Below, one piece after another: positions 8,101 to 15,027 of a stretch of 19,431 nt of DNA. The stretch is taken from positions 4,349 to 23,779 of the forward strand of contig JADFQH010000001.1 of the NCBI GenBank assembly GCA_022561895.1. Direction: 5' to 3'. The notes below the pieces were generated by a model. That model was not told the DNA's origin, ran no database searches, and saw only the letters and a program-made list of their open reading frames with translations. Within the stretch, counting starts at the first letter, position 1, and every line of letters starts with the position of its first letter. This stretch comes from Methanobacteriota archaeon (GTDB taxonomy: Archaea; Halobacteriota; Halobacteria; Halobacteriales; Halalkalicoccaceae). A program made the position numbers and the translations under genes.

Positions 8101-9529
8101 CGAAGTCGGGGGCGTCCCGCAGCCACGGAAAGATCATGGACAGCTCGCTCACCGCGCCCGGCGGCATCTGCGGCCCGATCAATTCCGTCATTTCGTCGGC
8201 GTGCATGCCGGCGTACTGGTTCCCCGCCTGGAGCCACGGCCAGTAGGCCGGCGCCCCTGCCGCCTCATGCGTGCGGCCCCAGAGCACTTGCGCGCCCCTC
8301 ACGCGTGCGTACGTCTCCAGCTCCTGCGTCGTGCGCGTCTTGCCGATACCGGGCTCGCCGACGAGCATGACTAAGCCGCCGCGGCCTGCGAAGGTGGCGT
8401 CGAGCGCCTGCCGCAAGCGCTCCATCTCCTTCTCGCGGCCGACGAAGACGCCGAGCGCGAGCCGATCGAGCACGTTTGAATCAGAGTGCGACGCGGATTT
8501 CTCAGTAGGATCGACGCGCTCGATCGCTTCCAGCACGGCGGCCGCCCCGTCCGGACGCTCGCCGGGGTCCTTGGCGAGCAGGCGCACGATCAGCTCTTCC
8601 AGGTCCGGCGGGCAGTCCTCCGTTTGCCATGACGGAGCGACGGGCGACGTGTTGATGTGTTGGCTGATCACGCCCGTTGGGTCGTCGCCGACAAAAGGCG
8701 GCCTTCCTGTCACCAGCTCGTAGAGCAGGCAGCCGAGCGAGTAGAGATCGGACTGCGGTGTCACCTCGCCTCCAAGCGCCTGTTCAGGCGGCATATAGGC
8801 GACTGTGCCCATCAGCATGCCTGCCATCGTCAAACGCGACCGTTCGGCCGCCACCGCGAGGCCGAAGTCGCCGAGGGAAGCGGTGCCGTCCTCTGCGAGC
8901 CAGATGTTGCCTGGTTTTATGTCACGGTGGACGACGCCGTTGGCGTGAGCGTGCGCCAGGCCGCGTGCGATGTCCTTTGCGATCTCCAGCGTGCGCTCGA
9001 TTGGCAACGGGAACTCCATGTGCTCAACATCGCCGCCGGCCATGTACTGGCTCACGATGTACGGCTGCGGTGCCTGCCCTGAGCCTGGCGAGATGTCGTC
9101 CCCGACGTCGTGGATGGTAACGATGTTCGGATGGTCGCCCAGGCGGCCCATCGCCTGCGCTTCACGCTGGATACGCTTCAGGCCAGGTTCGTCCAGGCCC
9201 TCCGTTTTGATCACAGCAACGGCCACATCTCGCTCCAGGCGGGTGTCGGTCGCGAGGTAGACGCGCTTCTTGCCGCCTTCGCCTAGGAGGCTCTTTACTT
9301 TGTAGCGTCCGGAAGCGAACGACCTGGGTAGGGCGGGTGCAGGAGCTCTCGACTCAGCTGGCGTCAATGGCGAGCTAGTTGTCAGCGGCGCGCGGCACCG
9401 CTTGCAGAACTTGGCGGTTGGCGTGTTGGTCGTGCCGCACCCCGCGCAGGAGCGCACTAACTCAGCCGAACATTCCTCACAGAAGTCAGCGTCGGCAGGG
9501 TTCTCATGGCCACATGCTTGGCAGTCCAT
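5168..9529 (-). CDS. Zinc-ribbon / Ser-Thr protein kinase / AAA-TPR / class III adenylate cyclase fusion
   Basis: 1453-aa multidomain signalling protein. Residues 3-45 hold two CxxC...CxxC zinc ribbons. Residues ~75-335 form a Hanks-type kinase: glycine loop GEGG, probable Lys108, catalytic HRDIKPGN (201-208), DFG (221-223), APE-like PPEQ. From ~363 comes an AAA_16/STAND-type ATPase with Walker A GEPGIGKT (391-398) and a Walker B-like VVALDDLHWAD. About residues 700-1280 are helical, TPR-like repeats. Residues ~1288-1453 are a class III nucleotide cyclase with metal-binding aspartates in FTDIVGS (Asp1297) and EGDGF (Asp1341). Such fusions are known from Chloroflexota, Actinomycetota and other bacteria. 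It presumably senses a ligand through the ATPase/TPR part and makes cAMP or cGMP; the ligand cannot be read from sequence. ATG 9529 has no Shine-Dalgarno sequence; an extended -10 just upstream suggests a leaderless message. Confidence 0.93.
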   Translation of the reverse strand: MDCQACGHENPADADFCEECSAELVRSCAGCGTTNTPTAKFCKRCRAPLTTSSPLTPAESRAPAPALPRSFASGRYKVKSLLGEGGKKRVYLATDTRLERDVAVAVIKTEGLDEPGLKRIQREAQAMGRLGDHPNIVTIHDVGDDISPGSGQAPQPYIVSQYMAGGDVEHMEFPLPIERTLEIAKDIARGLAHAHANGVVHRDIKPGNIWLAEDGTASLGDFGLAVAAERSRLTMAGMLMGTVAYMPPEQALGGEVTPQSDLYSLGCLLYELVTGRPPFVGDDPTGVISQHINTSPVAPSWQTEDCPPDLEELIVRLLAKDPGERPDGAAAVLEAIERVDPTEKSASHSDSNVLDRLALGVFVGREKEMERLRQALDATFAGRGGLVMLVGEPGIGKTRTTQELETYARVRGAQVLWGRTHEAAGAPAYWPWLQAGNQYAGMHADEMTELIGPQMPPGAVSELSMIFPWLRDAPDFVEPEEIDDPEVAQFKLFDAYTSYLRAIASHAPLVVALDDLHWADKPTLLLLQHVARELSRMRVLIVANYRDTDITRQSALSGTLAALNRESGFERIVLRGLTRDEVASYVSAKANVVPRPEVLDRIYEETEGNAFFLSEVINLMAQEGTLTSDSVSDIAIPDGVREALGRRLNRLSEETNDLLQIAAIIGRDFTYDTLQLMGERDEDELLRLIEEALEARVIEETEQAGRYRFMHAQMQETLLAELSTTRRVRLHGRVGEALEQRYGARADERAARLAFHFVEAATLAPRHAEKAVRYSTLAGEQAAAQSGYGDAARHYRAALSIREGDEIDDEMADLLYRLSLAASATLQISEAWRSARQAFDYYANVGNVAKAVDVAYFAGTKMQFVRPSQTQLVERALELAEENSEDFGRLSVALGYSAGMLGDEQRAQEAFARADDVAQRLGLKRLELDGLLSGMRVSTFHMHSDAAASMAERAVALARELDLPRGQYAAHFFAAVSLRWAGDEEAGRRHADACRELAERLRDLSAIGDATHVQAASAIEGGDWESARTFLTRGLEIAPRDIRLLSHAALIASVEGDSSSASDYVDRMLETMHATPPGPSLGYAFPALYLPRIALITGQPLDSDVVDHAARAVLESPVAGTPRIKAHVRLGLAIQAVLANDQSAAEGALRDLEDAGTGVRDALNHTDHIRGLLLDTLGRADEAVAACDSALDFLKDGYDPIRAEVLYDSARIRLKRAAPSDYEQALALNNQALDLAQKLGMKPLIERIIATKLKLQGITSGDIKTSIDVVAATVLADRPDVSSHAAPDGTVTIMFTDIVGSTPLNERLGDKRWFELLREHNTLVREQIQSHGGYEVKTEGDGFMVAFGSARKAVQCAIAMQRAFAKRNNAADEPVLVRIGLHTGEPVKENNDFYGTQVTQAARIGNEANGGEILVSALLKELTVAGGDISFGDGREVKMKGLIGKQCVYAISW

Positions 9530-9540
9530 CTTTCAGAGCG

Positions 9541-9549
9541 ATTCTAGCA
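9541..9549 (-). promoter_or_regulatory. Extended -10 promoter of the kinase-cyclase gene
   Basis: Minus strand TGC-TAGAAT (9549-9541) matches the TGnTAnnnT extended -10. The first transcribed base would fall about 5 nt before ATG 9529, fitting the absence of a ribosome site. No good -35 is seen. Confidence 0.4.
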
Positions 9550-9583
9550 GAAGGTGCCTAGTTTCGTGGACGTGCTGCTCAGT

Positions 9584-9702
9584 AAGCAGAGGGTCACGGT
9601 TTAGGGTAGGGTAGCGGCCGCCGAATGGCGGACCATACCATTAGAAGTTGAGGTTGGAGCGGGAGACGAGAGTCGAACTCGCGACCCTCTGCTTGGGAAG
9701 CA
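9584..9702 (-). repeat. tRNA-Gly(CCC)-derived structured repeat, copy 3
   Basis: 119 bp, the same length as copy 1, with 51 identical bases at 9652-9702. On the minus strand 9702-9655 is the tRNA 3' half ending in CCA. The hairpin (9634-9616) pairs GG-CCGC with GCGGCC with one bulged base, at the position of the copy 1 hairpin. The distal end, GACCCTCTGCTT (9595-9584), is perfectly complementary to AAGCAGAGGGTC (9694-9683) of the tRNA part, so the whole element can close into an outer 12-bp stem holding the T-arm and the hairpin. It ends 54 nt before the kinase-cyclase start. The rest of the gap 9550-9923 holds a CCGGCGCCGG palindrome (9705-9714) and the plus-strand promoter below. Confidence 0.85.
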
Positions 9703-9849
9703 TCCGGCGCCGGCACCAAATCGGGGTTAACCGTTAATCCTCCGGGTTCAAGATCTGCGGTGCAACTTCAGTGCGGGATCGGTGGTTTCTATGCGATGCG
9801 GTTGGCAGAGGAGAAGGGCGACGTGCCGGCGGGCAGCCGCCGCGACCCG

Positions 9850-9878
9850 TTGACATCCACACCGAGAACACATAGAGT
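9850..9878 (+). promoter_or_regulatory. Consensus sigma-70 promoter
   Basis: TTGACA (9850-9855), 17-bp spacer, TAGAGT (9873-9878). Together with the AAGGAGG ribosome site at 9909-9915 this marks the adjacent gene as bacterial rather than archaeal. Confidence 0.7.
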
Positions 9879-9923
9879 ACGGTCGCTTCGTGAAAAAGGA
9901 CGGCACGTGCAAGGAGGCCCATA

Positions 9924-10181
9924 TTGCGACTACACCGGACGCTCGCAGCAGCTGGGATGTTAGTGGTTATCGTGACGGTCGCCGCCGTGGTCTCGGACGG
10001 CTCCCCCTTCCAGAAACTGGCCGCGAGCGAGTTCAAGTCGACCACCACCGAGCACGGGATCCAGATCAGCCCCGCGAAGCCGGGGAAGGTCCGCGTCACG
10101 TTCCACGTCCCCGCGGAGCTCGTCGAGGAGGCAATCACGAACTACGGAACCTACAGCCGTGAGTATCGGGCATCCGCATAG
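9924..10181 (+). CDS. Small exported protein, possibly truncated by a joint
   Basis: Starts at TTG 9924 with a full Shine-Dalgarno AAGGAGG (9909-9915) and a consensus sigma-70 promoter upstream, which decide the start despite the rare codon. The first ~24 residues form a signal peptide (MRLHRTLAAAGMLVVIVTVA). The mature part is short, with a segment containing PGKVRVTFHVPAELVEEAIT, then stops at residue 85. I do not recognise the family; the beta-rich look could fit a secreted small domain. The shift to haloarchaeal sequence happens at or just before its stop, so the last ~10 residues may not be its own and the native protein may be longer. The opposite-strand frame at 9734-10138 is a shadow. 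Confidence 0.5.
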   Translation: MRLHRTLAAAGMLVVIVTVAAVVSDGSPFQKLAASEFKSTTTEHGIQISPAKPGKVRVTFHVPAELVEEAITNYGTYSREYRASA

Positions 10182-10184
10182 GCA
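10135..10184. other. Probable joint between bacterial and haloarchaeal DNA
   Basis: Left of here genes have bacterial promoters, ribosome sites and a tRNA-type 3' CCA; right of here all are haloarchaeal in content and promoter type. The exact point cannot be fixed by eye. It could be an assembly chimera or, less likely, a real transfer boundary. Confidence 0.5.
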
Positions 10185-10621
10185 TGGGTAATGAGGACAG
10201 CTCGTACGATTCCGGAGAAGTGTCGCACCGGGCGCTTCGAGGCATCCAGCGGGAACTCGAACGTCATCCAGCGGTCGATACCGTTCGCGGCTTTCCCTCC
10301 GGTGAGTACGTACAGATAGTCGCGGATGTAGCGACGAATCGCTTGCGTACCGATGCCGATGATGCCACACTCACGGTGCGCTGGTTCGCGGGCGAAACGC
10401 CCAATGCTCGCCCGGAGTTCTCGTTTCATTATAGCGACGGTGCAGGCGACTTCGGGTGGCATCACGAGCCGAATCCGCACGTCGAAGGATGGGGGCATTT
10501 TCAGAAACGGACCGATCCTAAAACGAAGTACACCTATGAGCCGCATACGTTCTCCTCGCACAACCCGACGCGAGTCGTTTGGGAGGTCAGGTCACTGTTC
10601 ACTACCACGCTAAATGAGTAG
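10184..10621 (+). CDS. Haloarchaeal hypothetical protein
   Basis: 145 aa, acidic, starting ATG 10184 two bases after the preceding stop. The centre carries a pattern rich in aromatic residues and histidine (FSFHYSDGAGDFGWHHEPNP) followed by WGHFQ, and a C-terminal VVWEV. The pattern is loosely like TumE/DUF6516 toxin-partner proteins, but I would not call that from sequence alone. No TATA-like element stands out 25-30 nt upstream, in keeping with a joint just before the start. It converges on the thiolase gene with 29 nt between stops. Confidence 0.6.
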   Translation: MGNEDSSYDSGEVSHRALRGIQRELERHPAVDTVRGFPSGEYVQIVADVATNRLRTDADDATLTVRWFAGETPNARPEFSFHYSDGAGDFGWHHEPNPHVEGWGHFQKRTDPKTKYTYEPHTFSSHNPTRVVWEVRSLFTTTLNE

Positions 10622-10650
10622 CGGTCTCGATCACGGGTTCGCTCGTGGTT

Positions 10651-11793
10651 CTAGCGCTTGAACTCGATCGCCGCACCCTGTCCGAAGCCGACACAGAGCG
10701 TCGCCAGTCCACGCTCGCCGTCGCGTTTTTCGAGTTCGTGGAGCAGGGTCACGGGCAGGCGGGCACCGCTCGCACCCAGCGGGTGGCCGAGCGCGATCGC
10801 CCCGCCGTTGACGTTGAGGCGATCCTCGGAGATTCCCAGCTCCCGACGGGAGTACTCACACTGGCTCGCAAACGCCTCGTTGATCTCGACCAGATCGTAC
10901 TCGTCGATCTCCCTCCCAGTCCTCTCGAGCAACCCCTCGCTCGCCGGAACCGGTCCGATTCCCATCACTGTGGGATCGACACCGGCGACGTTGTTTGAGC
11001 CGACCTCCGCCAAGATGTCGAGACCGTGATCCTCCGCGAAGGCACGGCTCGTTACCAGTGTGGCGGCCGCCCCGTCGGTGATCTGGGAGGCGTTTCCGGG
11101 CGTCACAGTCCCATCACCCTTGAACACCGTCGGGAGGCCCGAAAGCGTCTCCATATCCGTATTCCGGCGGATGCCCTCGTCTTCGGAAACGGTTTCTTCG
11201 CCCGTGTTGATCGGGACGATCTCGTCGTCGAACCGCCCCTCGTCAGTCGCTGTGGCCGCGCGCTGGTGGCTCCGCAGGGCGAACTCGTCCTGTGTTTCTC
11301 GGGAGACGTCGTAGGTTTCTGCGACCTTCTCTGCGGTCATCCCCATCTCCAGTTCGCCGATGTTGTACTCCTCTGCGAGCTGTGGGTGGAGATGCTGGTA
11401 GGACTCGCCGTCCATCGGGACGTTCGACATGGACTCGACCCCGCCGGCGATCACGGCCTCGCGCTGGCCGGCGCGGATCGCATCGCTCGCGGAGATGATC
11501 GCCTGCATCGAGGAGGCACACCAGCGGTTGATCGTCGTTGCGGGGGTTCCCTCGCCGAGATCCGAAAGCAGGGAGATCACGCGAGCAACGTTGTTGTCCT
11601 GCTTGCCGCGCTGCTGGGCGACGCCCCACATCAGATCGTCGATTTCGTCGCTACTCAGCCCGGTTTTCGCGAGGATCTCGTTGATGAGCGGGATCGAGAG
11701 ATCCTCGCTTCGGACTTCCTCGAACACGCCGCCCTCCTTGCCGAAGGGGGTTCGAAGCGCCTGTGCGATCACGGGGGTACTGTCGGATGGCAT
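10651..11793 (-). CDS. Thiolase (acetyl-CoA C-acyltransferase)
   Basis: 380 aa, the usual length for a thiolase. It should catalyse the reversible thiolytic cleavage or condensation of acyl-CoA/acetyl-CoA in fatty-acid or polyester metabolism. The nucleophile is Cys92 in NRWCASSM; the NEAFA, GHPLGASGAR (catalytic His) and CVGFGQG (second Cys) motifs are all present. The start ATG 11793 is chosen because a TATA-like TTTAAG (11824-11819) lies 26-31 nt upstream, typical of haloarchaeal leaderless or short-leader genes; a longer frame from 11835 would begin upstream of that box. The neighbouring FilR1-type regulator, 64 nt upstream on the same strand, could control it, but that is an inference. 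Confidence 0.92.
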   Translation of the reverse strand: MPSDSTPVIAQALRTPFGKEGGVFEEVRSEDLSIPLINEILAKTGLSSDEIDDLMWGVAQQRGKQDNNVARVISLLSDLGEGTPATTINRWCASSMQAIISASDAIRAGQREAVIAGGVESMSNVPMDGESYQHLHPQLAEEYNIGELEMGMTAEKVAETYDVSRETQDEFALRSHQRAATATDEGRFDDEIVPINTGEETVSEDEGIRRNTDMETLSGLPTVFKGDGTVTPGNASQITDGAAATLVTSRAFAEDHGLDILAEVGSNNVAGVDPTVMGIGPVPASEGLLERTGREIDEYDLVEINEAFASQCEYSRRELGISEDRLNVNGGAIALGHPLGASGARLPVTLLHELEKRDGERGLATLCVGFGQGAAIEFKR

Positions 11794-11818
11794 TACCTCT
11801 CGCTTCGTGTGGAAGGGA

Positions 11819-11824
11819 CTTAAA
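11819..11824 (-). promoter_or_regulatory. TATA-like element of the thiolase gene
   Basis: TTTAAG on the minus strand, centred 28 nt before ATG 11793, the spacing of haloarchaeal promoters. Confidence 0.5.
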
Positions 11825-11857
11825 CGGCGGCACAACTGTCTCCATCGAACGTGGAGT

Positions 11858-12643
11858 TCATTCGAGTGATCGCAGAAACACCTCCTGACTACTCGCCCGA
11901 CAGGTTTCGAGTCGGTCGCTCGCCCACGTTACCGCGGCGTCGGTCTCCGTGGTGATCGTCCCTCGGATATTGCCCGAATCGTCGTAGATACCGATCCAAA
12001 CCAAGGAGGCATCGAAAATCGCGATCCCCATGTTCGGGCAGAACGGTTCGGGAAGCTGATACAGTGAAAACGTCGAAACCGAAAGCGCCTCCCGGAGCTC
12101 CGTATCATACTCCTGTCGAAGCCACTCGATCAGCGGCGCATCGAGATAGAGTTCGATCTCGGTATCGCTGTGGGTGATCTCGCGGTGGAATATTGAGACG
12201 TACTGTGGAAACGAGACCGGCGAGTACCCGACGATCGTTCCGGCGTTTTCGATCAACTGCTCGAACGCCCGCAGGGGTTCGTGTGGCAACGGATGGTCGG
12301 CGTAGATGACGTCCGCCTCGGTGAACGGCCCGAGATCCAACGGCACGTCCGGGGGGAGAAACGAGAGGAGATCACGCGCAGAACAGAGCTGATCGTAGCG
12401 ATCGAGCAGCGCATCGAACTCACAGATAGCGAGATCGCCAACGGCCGTCAAGCAGTAGCCCTCCGTGGTTCGTTCGACCAGTGCGGCCGACTCGAGTTCG
12501 CGAAGCGACCGATCGACGGTCTGACGCGAGATCGCAAGCTGGTCGGTGATTTCGGGCTTTTCGAGCGGTGTATCGCGAAGGGATTCGATGACGGAACTAC
12601 GTCGCATGAGGAGTTCAAGGAGATCGCGGGCGGGAGAACTCAT
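11858..12643 (-). CDS. FilR1-type winged-helix transcriptional regulator
   Basis: 261 aa. Residues ~5-75 form a winged helix with the recognition segment ISRQTVDRSLRELE and a wing VERTTEGYCLT. Residues ~125-250 resemble the FilR1/DUF1724 middle domain common in haloarchaeal and methanogen regulators (EIELYLDAPLIEWL, GIAIFDASLVWIGIYDDSGNIRGTITTE). Haloarchaea have many paralogues, mostly uncharacterised. ATG 12643 has a TATA-like TTTTTATT (12674-12667) 24-31 nt upstream. It is divergent from the AAA ATPase gene with a 146-bp shared intergenic region and lies upstream of the thiolase. The target is unknown. Confidence 0.85.
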   Translation of the reverse strand: MSSPARDLLELLMRRSSVIESLRDTPLEKPEITDQLAISRQTVDRSLRELESAALVERTTEGYCLTAVGDLAICEFDALLDRYDQLCSARDLLSFLPPDVPLDLGPFTEADVIYADHPLPHEPLRAFEQLIENAGTIVGYSPVSFPQYVSIFHREITHSDTEIELYLDAPLIEWLRQEYDTELREALSVSTFSLYQLPEPFCPNMGIAIFDASLVWIGIYDDSGNIRGTITTETDAAVTWASDRLETCRASSQEVFLRSLE

Positions 12644-12666
12644 GTACTCAGTGATGTAAACGAGTC

Positions 12667-12674
12667 AATAAAAA
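12667..12674 (-). promoter_or_regulatory. TATA-like element of the HTH regulator gene
   Basis: TTTTTATT on the minus strand centred about 27 nt before ATG 12643; leaderless transcription is likely. Confidence 0.5.
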
Positions 12675-12757
12675 CGTGTCCCCTTCGTCGAAACCGACTG
12701 ACAACGTGTCCGTCGGAGGGTACAGACGACCGGGAAGGGCGGAAAGAGGTCGATGGC

Positions 12758-12764
12758 GTTAAGA
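12758..12764 (+). promoter_or_regulatory. TATA-like element of the AAA ATPase gene
   Basis: GTTAAGA centred 29 nt before ATG 12790. It supports ATG 12790 over the TTG two codons upstream. Confidence 0.4.
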
Positions 12765-12789
12765 ATCTGGGGCGGTAACCGTATTGGGA

Positions 12790-14133
12790 ATGAGCAATTC
12801 GGCGCTTTCGGTGGTCGAGTTCCTGTTGACGGCGCATGCCTACAGCAACGACCGGCGCTTCGACGAGAACGACCTGCCTGCCGAGTATCGCAAGGTGTTC
12901 TGGGAGGGCGGCGAGATCGAACGACCGCTTTCGGTGACAGAAGAGACCGCTCGCGAAGCGACGGGCATCGACAAACCATGGGAGGCGGTCTCAGACCTCC
13001 TCTTCACCCAGCGTGAGGAGTTTTCGGACGAACTCACGCTTACGGACTCGGATCTTGCGACCGACTGGTTCGGGAACCGAGTCGACGAGGAGCGACTGGC
13101 GAACAACCCGACGCTGTCCGGGTTCTACGAGGAGCGCGATATCGATACCCATGTCGACTACGAGCGCGCCCGCGAGAACGCCCGTCCCATTCAGGCCGAC
13201 CGGGTCTGGATCGACAATCTCCTTGAAACGTACTTCGATCCCGACGACGAAGACGAGGCCGAGATGCTCGATCTCGTCGATATCCGCGCCCCCGAGGAGA
13301 TCGAGATGACGCTCGATGATCTCGTCCTTACCACCGATCAGGAGGACGAGATCGCAAAGATCGTCAAAGCCATCGAGCACCGCGACTATCTCGCGGCGAT
13401 CGGCCTGCGCGAGATCGGCAAACTCCTCTTTGTGGGCCCGCCCGGAACCGGAAAAACGACGACTTCGCGCGCGCTCGCCCACGATCTCGATCTTCCGTTC
13501 GTCGAGGTCAAACTCTCGATGATTACGAGTCAATACCTGGGAGAAACGGCGAAAAACGTCGACAAGGTGTTCGAGGTCGCAAAACGGCTCTCTCCCTGTA
13601 TCCTCTTCATCGACGAGTTCGACTTCGTCGCCAAAACCCGCCGCTCGGACGAACACGCCGCGATCAAGCGCGCGGTCAACACGCTGTTGAAATCGATCGA
13701 CGAGGTGAGCCTGATCCAGGACGACGTACTCCTGATCGGCGCGACCAACCACCCCGACCAGCTCGATGCGGCGGCGTGGCGGCGCTTCGACGAGATCGTC
13801 AACTTCCCGAAACCCGACACGACGATGCGTGCGGACATCTTCACCGTCATCACTCGCGAAATGGACATCACTGGCTTCGATCCCAATGAGATCGCCGAAG
13901 AGACCGAGGGGCTAACCGGTAGTGATCTGCGGATGGTCCTCAGGGAAGCTGTACTGGAGGCGCTCACCGAGAACCGACGCACGCTCACCCAGCGGGATCT
14001 GCTCGACGCCATCACCGACTTCGAGGAACGAAACACCCTGAAAGATCTGGATATGATCGAGGGCGATCACGAGGCGCTGGTCGCGGGCGGCGATCCGAGC
14101 GGTCACAGCCACGACCACGATCACGACCACTGA
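12790..14133 (+). CDS. AAA+ ATPase (FtsH/proteasome-regulator type) with His-rich tail
   Basis: 447 aa. The N-terminal ~175 residues are a lineage-specific acidic region with no recognised domain. The AAA+ module follows: Walker A GPPGTGKT (216-223), Walker B ILFIDE (271-276), sensor 1 in GATN (Asn320), arginines at 331-332 in the arginine-finger region, and a C-terminal lid with EGLTGSDLRMVLREA. No transmembrane segment or protease domain is seen, so it probably remodels protein partners in the cytoplasm. The last residues are GHSHDHDHDH, an unusual metal-binding tail. Its TGA overlaps by one base the ATG of the following metallo-beta-lactamase (14133), which implies translational coupling and a shared job. 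Confidence 0.9.
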   Translation: MSNSALSVVEFLLTAHAYSNDRRFDENDLPAEYRKVFWEGGEIERPLSVTEETAREATGIDKPWEAVSDLLFTQREEFSDELTLTDSDLATDWFGNRVDEERLANNPTLSGFYEERDIDTHVDYERARENARPIQADRVWIDNLLETYFDPDDEDEAEMLDLVDIRAPEEIEMTLDDLVLTTDQEDEIAKIVKAIEHRDYLAAIGLREIGKLLFVGPPGTGKTTTSRALAHDLDLPFVEVKLSMITSQYLGETAKNVDKVFEVAKRLSPCILFIDEFDFVAKTRRSDEHAAIKRAVNTLLKSIDEVSLIQDDVLLIGATNHPDQLDAAAWRRFDEIVNFPKPDTTMRADIFTVITREMDITGFDPNEIAEETEGLTGSDLRMVLREAVLEALTENRRTLTQRDLLDAITDFEERNTLKDLDMIEGDHEALVAGGDPSGHSHDHDHDH

Positions 14134-14948
14134 TGCGGGTCACCCTGCTCGGTACGGGCGACACCACCGGCACCCCAACGCCGGGCTGTACGTGTGGGAC
14201 CTGCGAGCGCGCCCGCGAACTCGGGGTCGAGCGAAGCAGGTTTTCCGTCCACGTCGAAAACGAGCGTACTGGAAAATCGCTGCTGATCGACGCCAGTCCG
14301 GACTTTCGCCATCAGTTTCTCACCAGAGATGTCCCCCTCCCCGACGAGATCGTCATCAGCCACATCCACTTCGACCATCTCGACGGGCTGGGCAACGCCT
14401 ACCGATTGTTCGATACTCTTCCGGTGCACGCCGCAAACGAGGTCGATCCAGCTACCGGGGAGAGTGTCGCCGACACTATTCGAGAAAAATACGACTACCT
14501 CGATCGGATCACCGTCCGCGATCACGCTCCCTTCGAGCGCTTTCAGGCCTGCGGGTTCGACGTGACGCTCGTTCCTGTTACCCACCCGCCGCTCGTCTGT
14601 TACGGAATCGTCATCGAGAGGGATGGAACGAAACTCTCGCTGTCGGGCGATACGAGCTACGATATTCCAACAAGGTCGAAAGAGGTACTTGCCGATCCGG
14701 ATCTGTTTCTAGCCGACGCGATCGTTCCGGCCTCGCTCTGTGAGCGCCATCCGCTGGGCGGGAAGGACTACGTCGATGGAGTTCCTCGAACGTTCGGCAC
14801 CAAACACATGACCCGCGAGGGAGCGCTTTCGATGGCTACCGAGCTGAACGCGGAGCGGACTCGACTCGTGCATCTCGGACATTTCTACCCGGCCGAGGAG
14901 GCCTTTTGTGACCCGCTCGCCGTGGATGGCGAGCGGTACGTGCTCTGA
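14133..14948 (+). CDS. PhnP-like metallo-beta-lactamase-fold hydrolase
   Basis: 271 aa MBL-fold metal-dependent hydrolase. The metal motif HIHFDHLDG (77-85) is the HxHxDH signature; further ligands are expected in VTHPP, LSGDTSY and HLGH near the C-terminus. An N-terminal CTCGTC cluster (Cys19, Cys21, Cys24) matches the structural zinc site of PhnP-type phosphodiesterases. That suggests a cyclic or nucleotide phosphodiester substrate, though the exact one cannot be read. It is coupled by a 1-base overlap to the upstream AAA ATPase. The next gene starts 79 nt downstream with its own possible promoter. Confidence 0.88.
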   Translation: MRVTLLGTGDTTGTPTPGCTCGTCERARELGVERSRFSVHVENERTGKSLLIDASPDFRHQFLTRDVPLPDEIVISHIHFDHLDGLGNAYRLFDTLPVHAANEVDPATGESVADTIREKYDYLDRITVRDHAPFERFQACGFDVTLVPVTHPPLVCYGIVIERDGTKLSLSGDTSYDIPTRSKEVLADPDLFLADAIVPASLCERHPLGGKDYVDGVPRTFGTKHMTREGALSMATELNAERTRLVHLGHFYPAEEAFCDPLAVDGERYVL

Positions 14949-15027
14949 CTGCCCAGTTGTTCTGATACATTTTGGTCCCGAATCGGGGATCGCAACGCCT
15001 ATTGGCGCGGGTGGACGCTCGCAGGTA

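Noticed and set aside
7397..8374. 325-aa plus-strand ORF
   Set aside because: Lies wholly opposite the AAA/TPR part of the kinase-cyclase gene; composition fits an antisense shadow.
3527..9702. Classical integron cassette array
   Set aside because: The sites lack recognisable attC core motifs (RYYYAAC/GTTRRRY) and are tRNA-derived; no intI is in the window. Only the layout is similar.
12991..13752. 253-aa minus-strand ORF
   Set aside because: Antisense shadow of the AAA ATPase, whose Walker motifs are intact on the plus strand.
14908..15027. Longer N-terminus for the DsbA-like lipoprotein
   Set aside because: It would overlap the upstream hydrolase gene and bury the Tat/lipobox signal; ATG 15028 gives a standard lipoprotein start.
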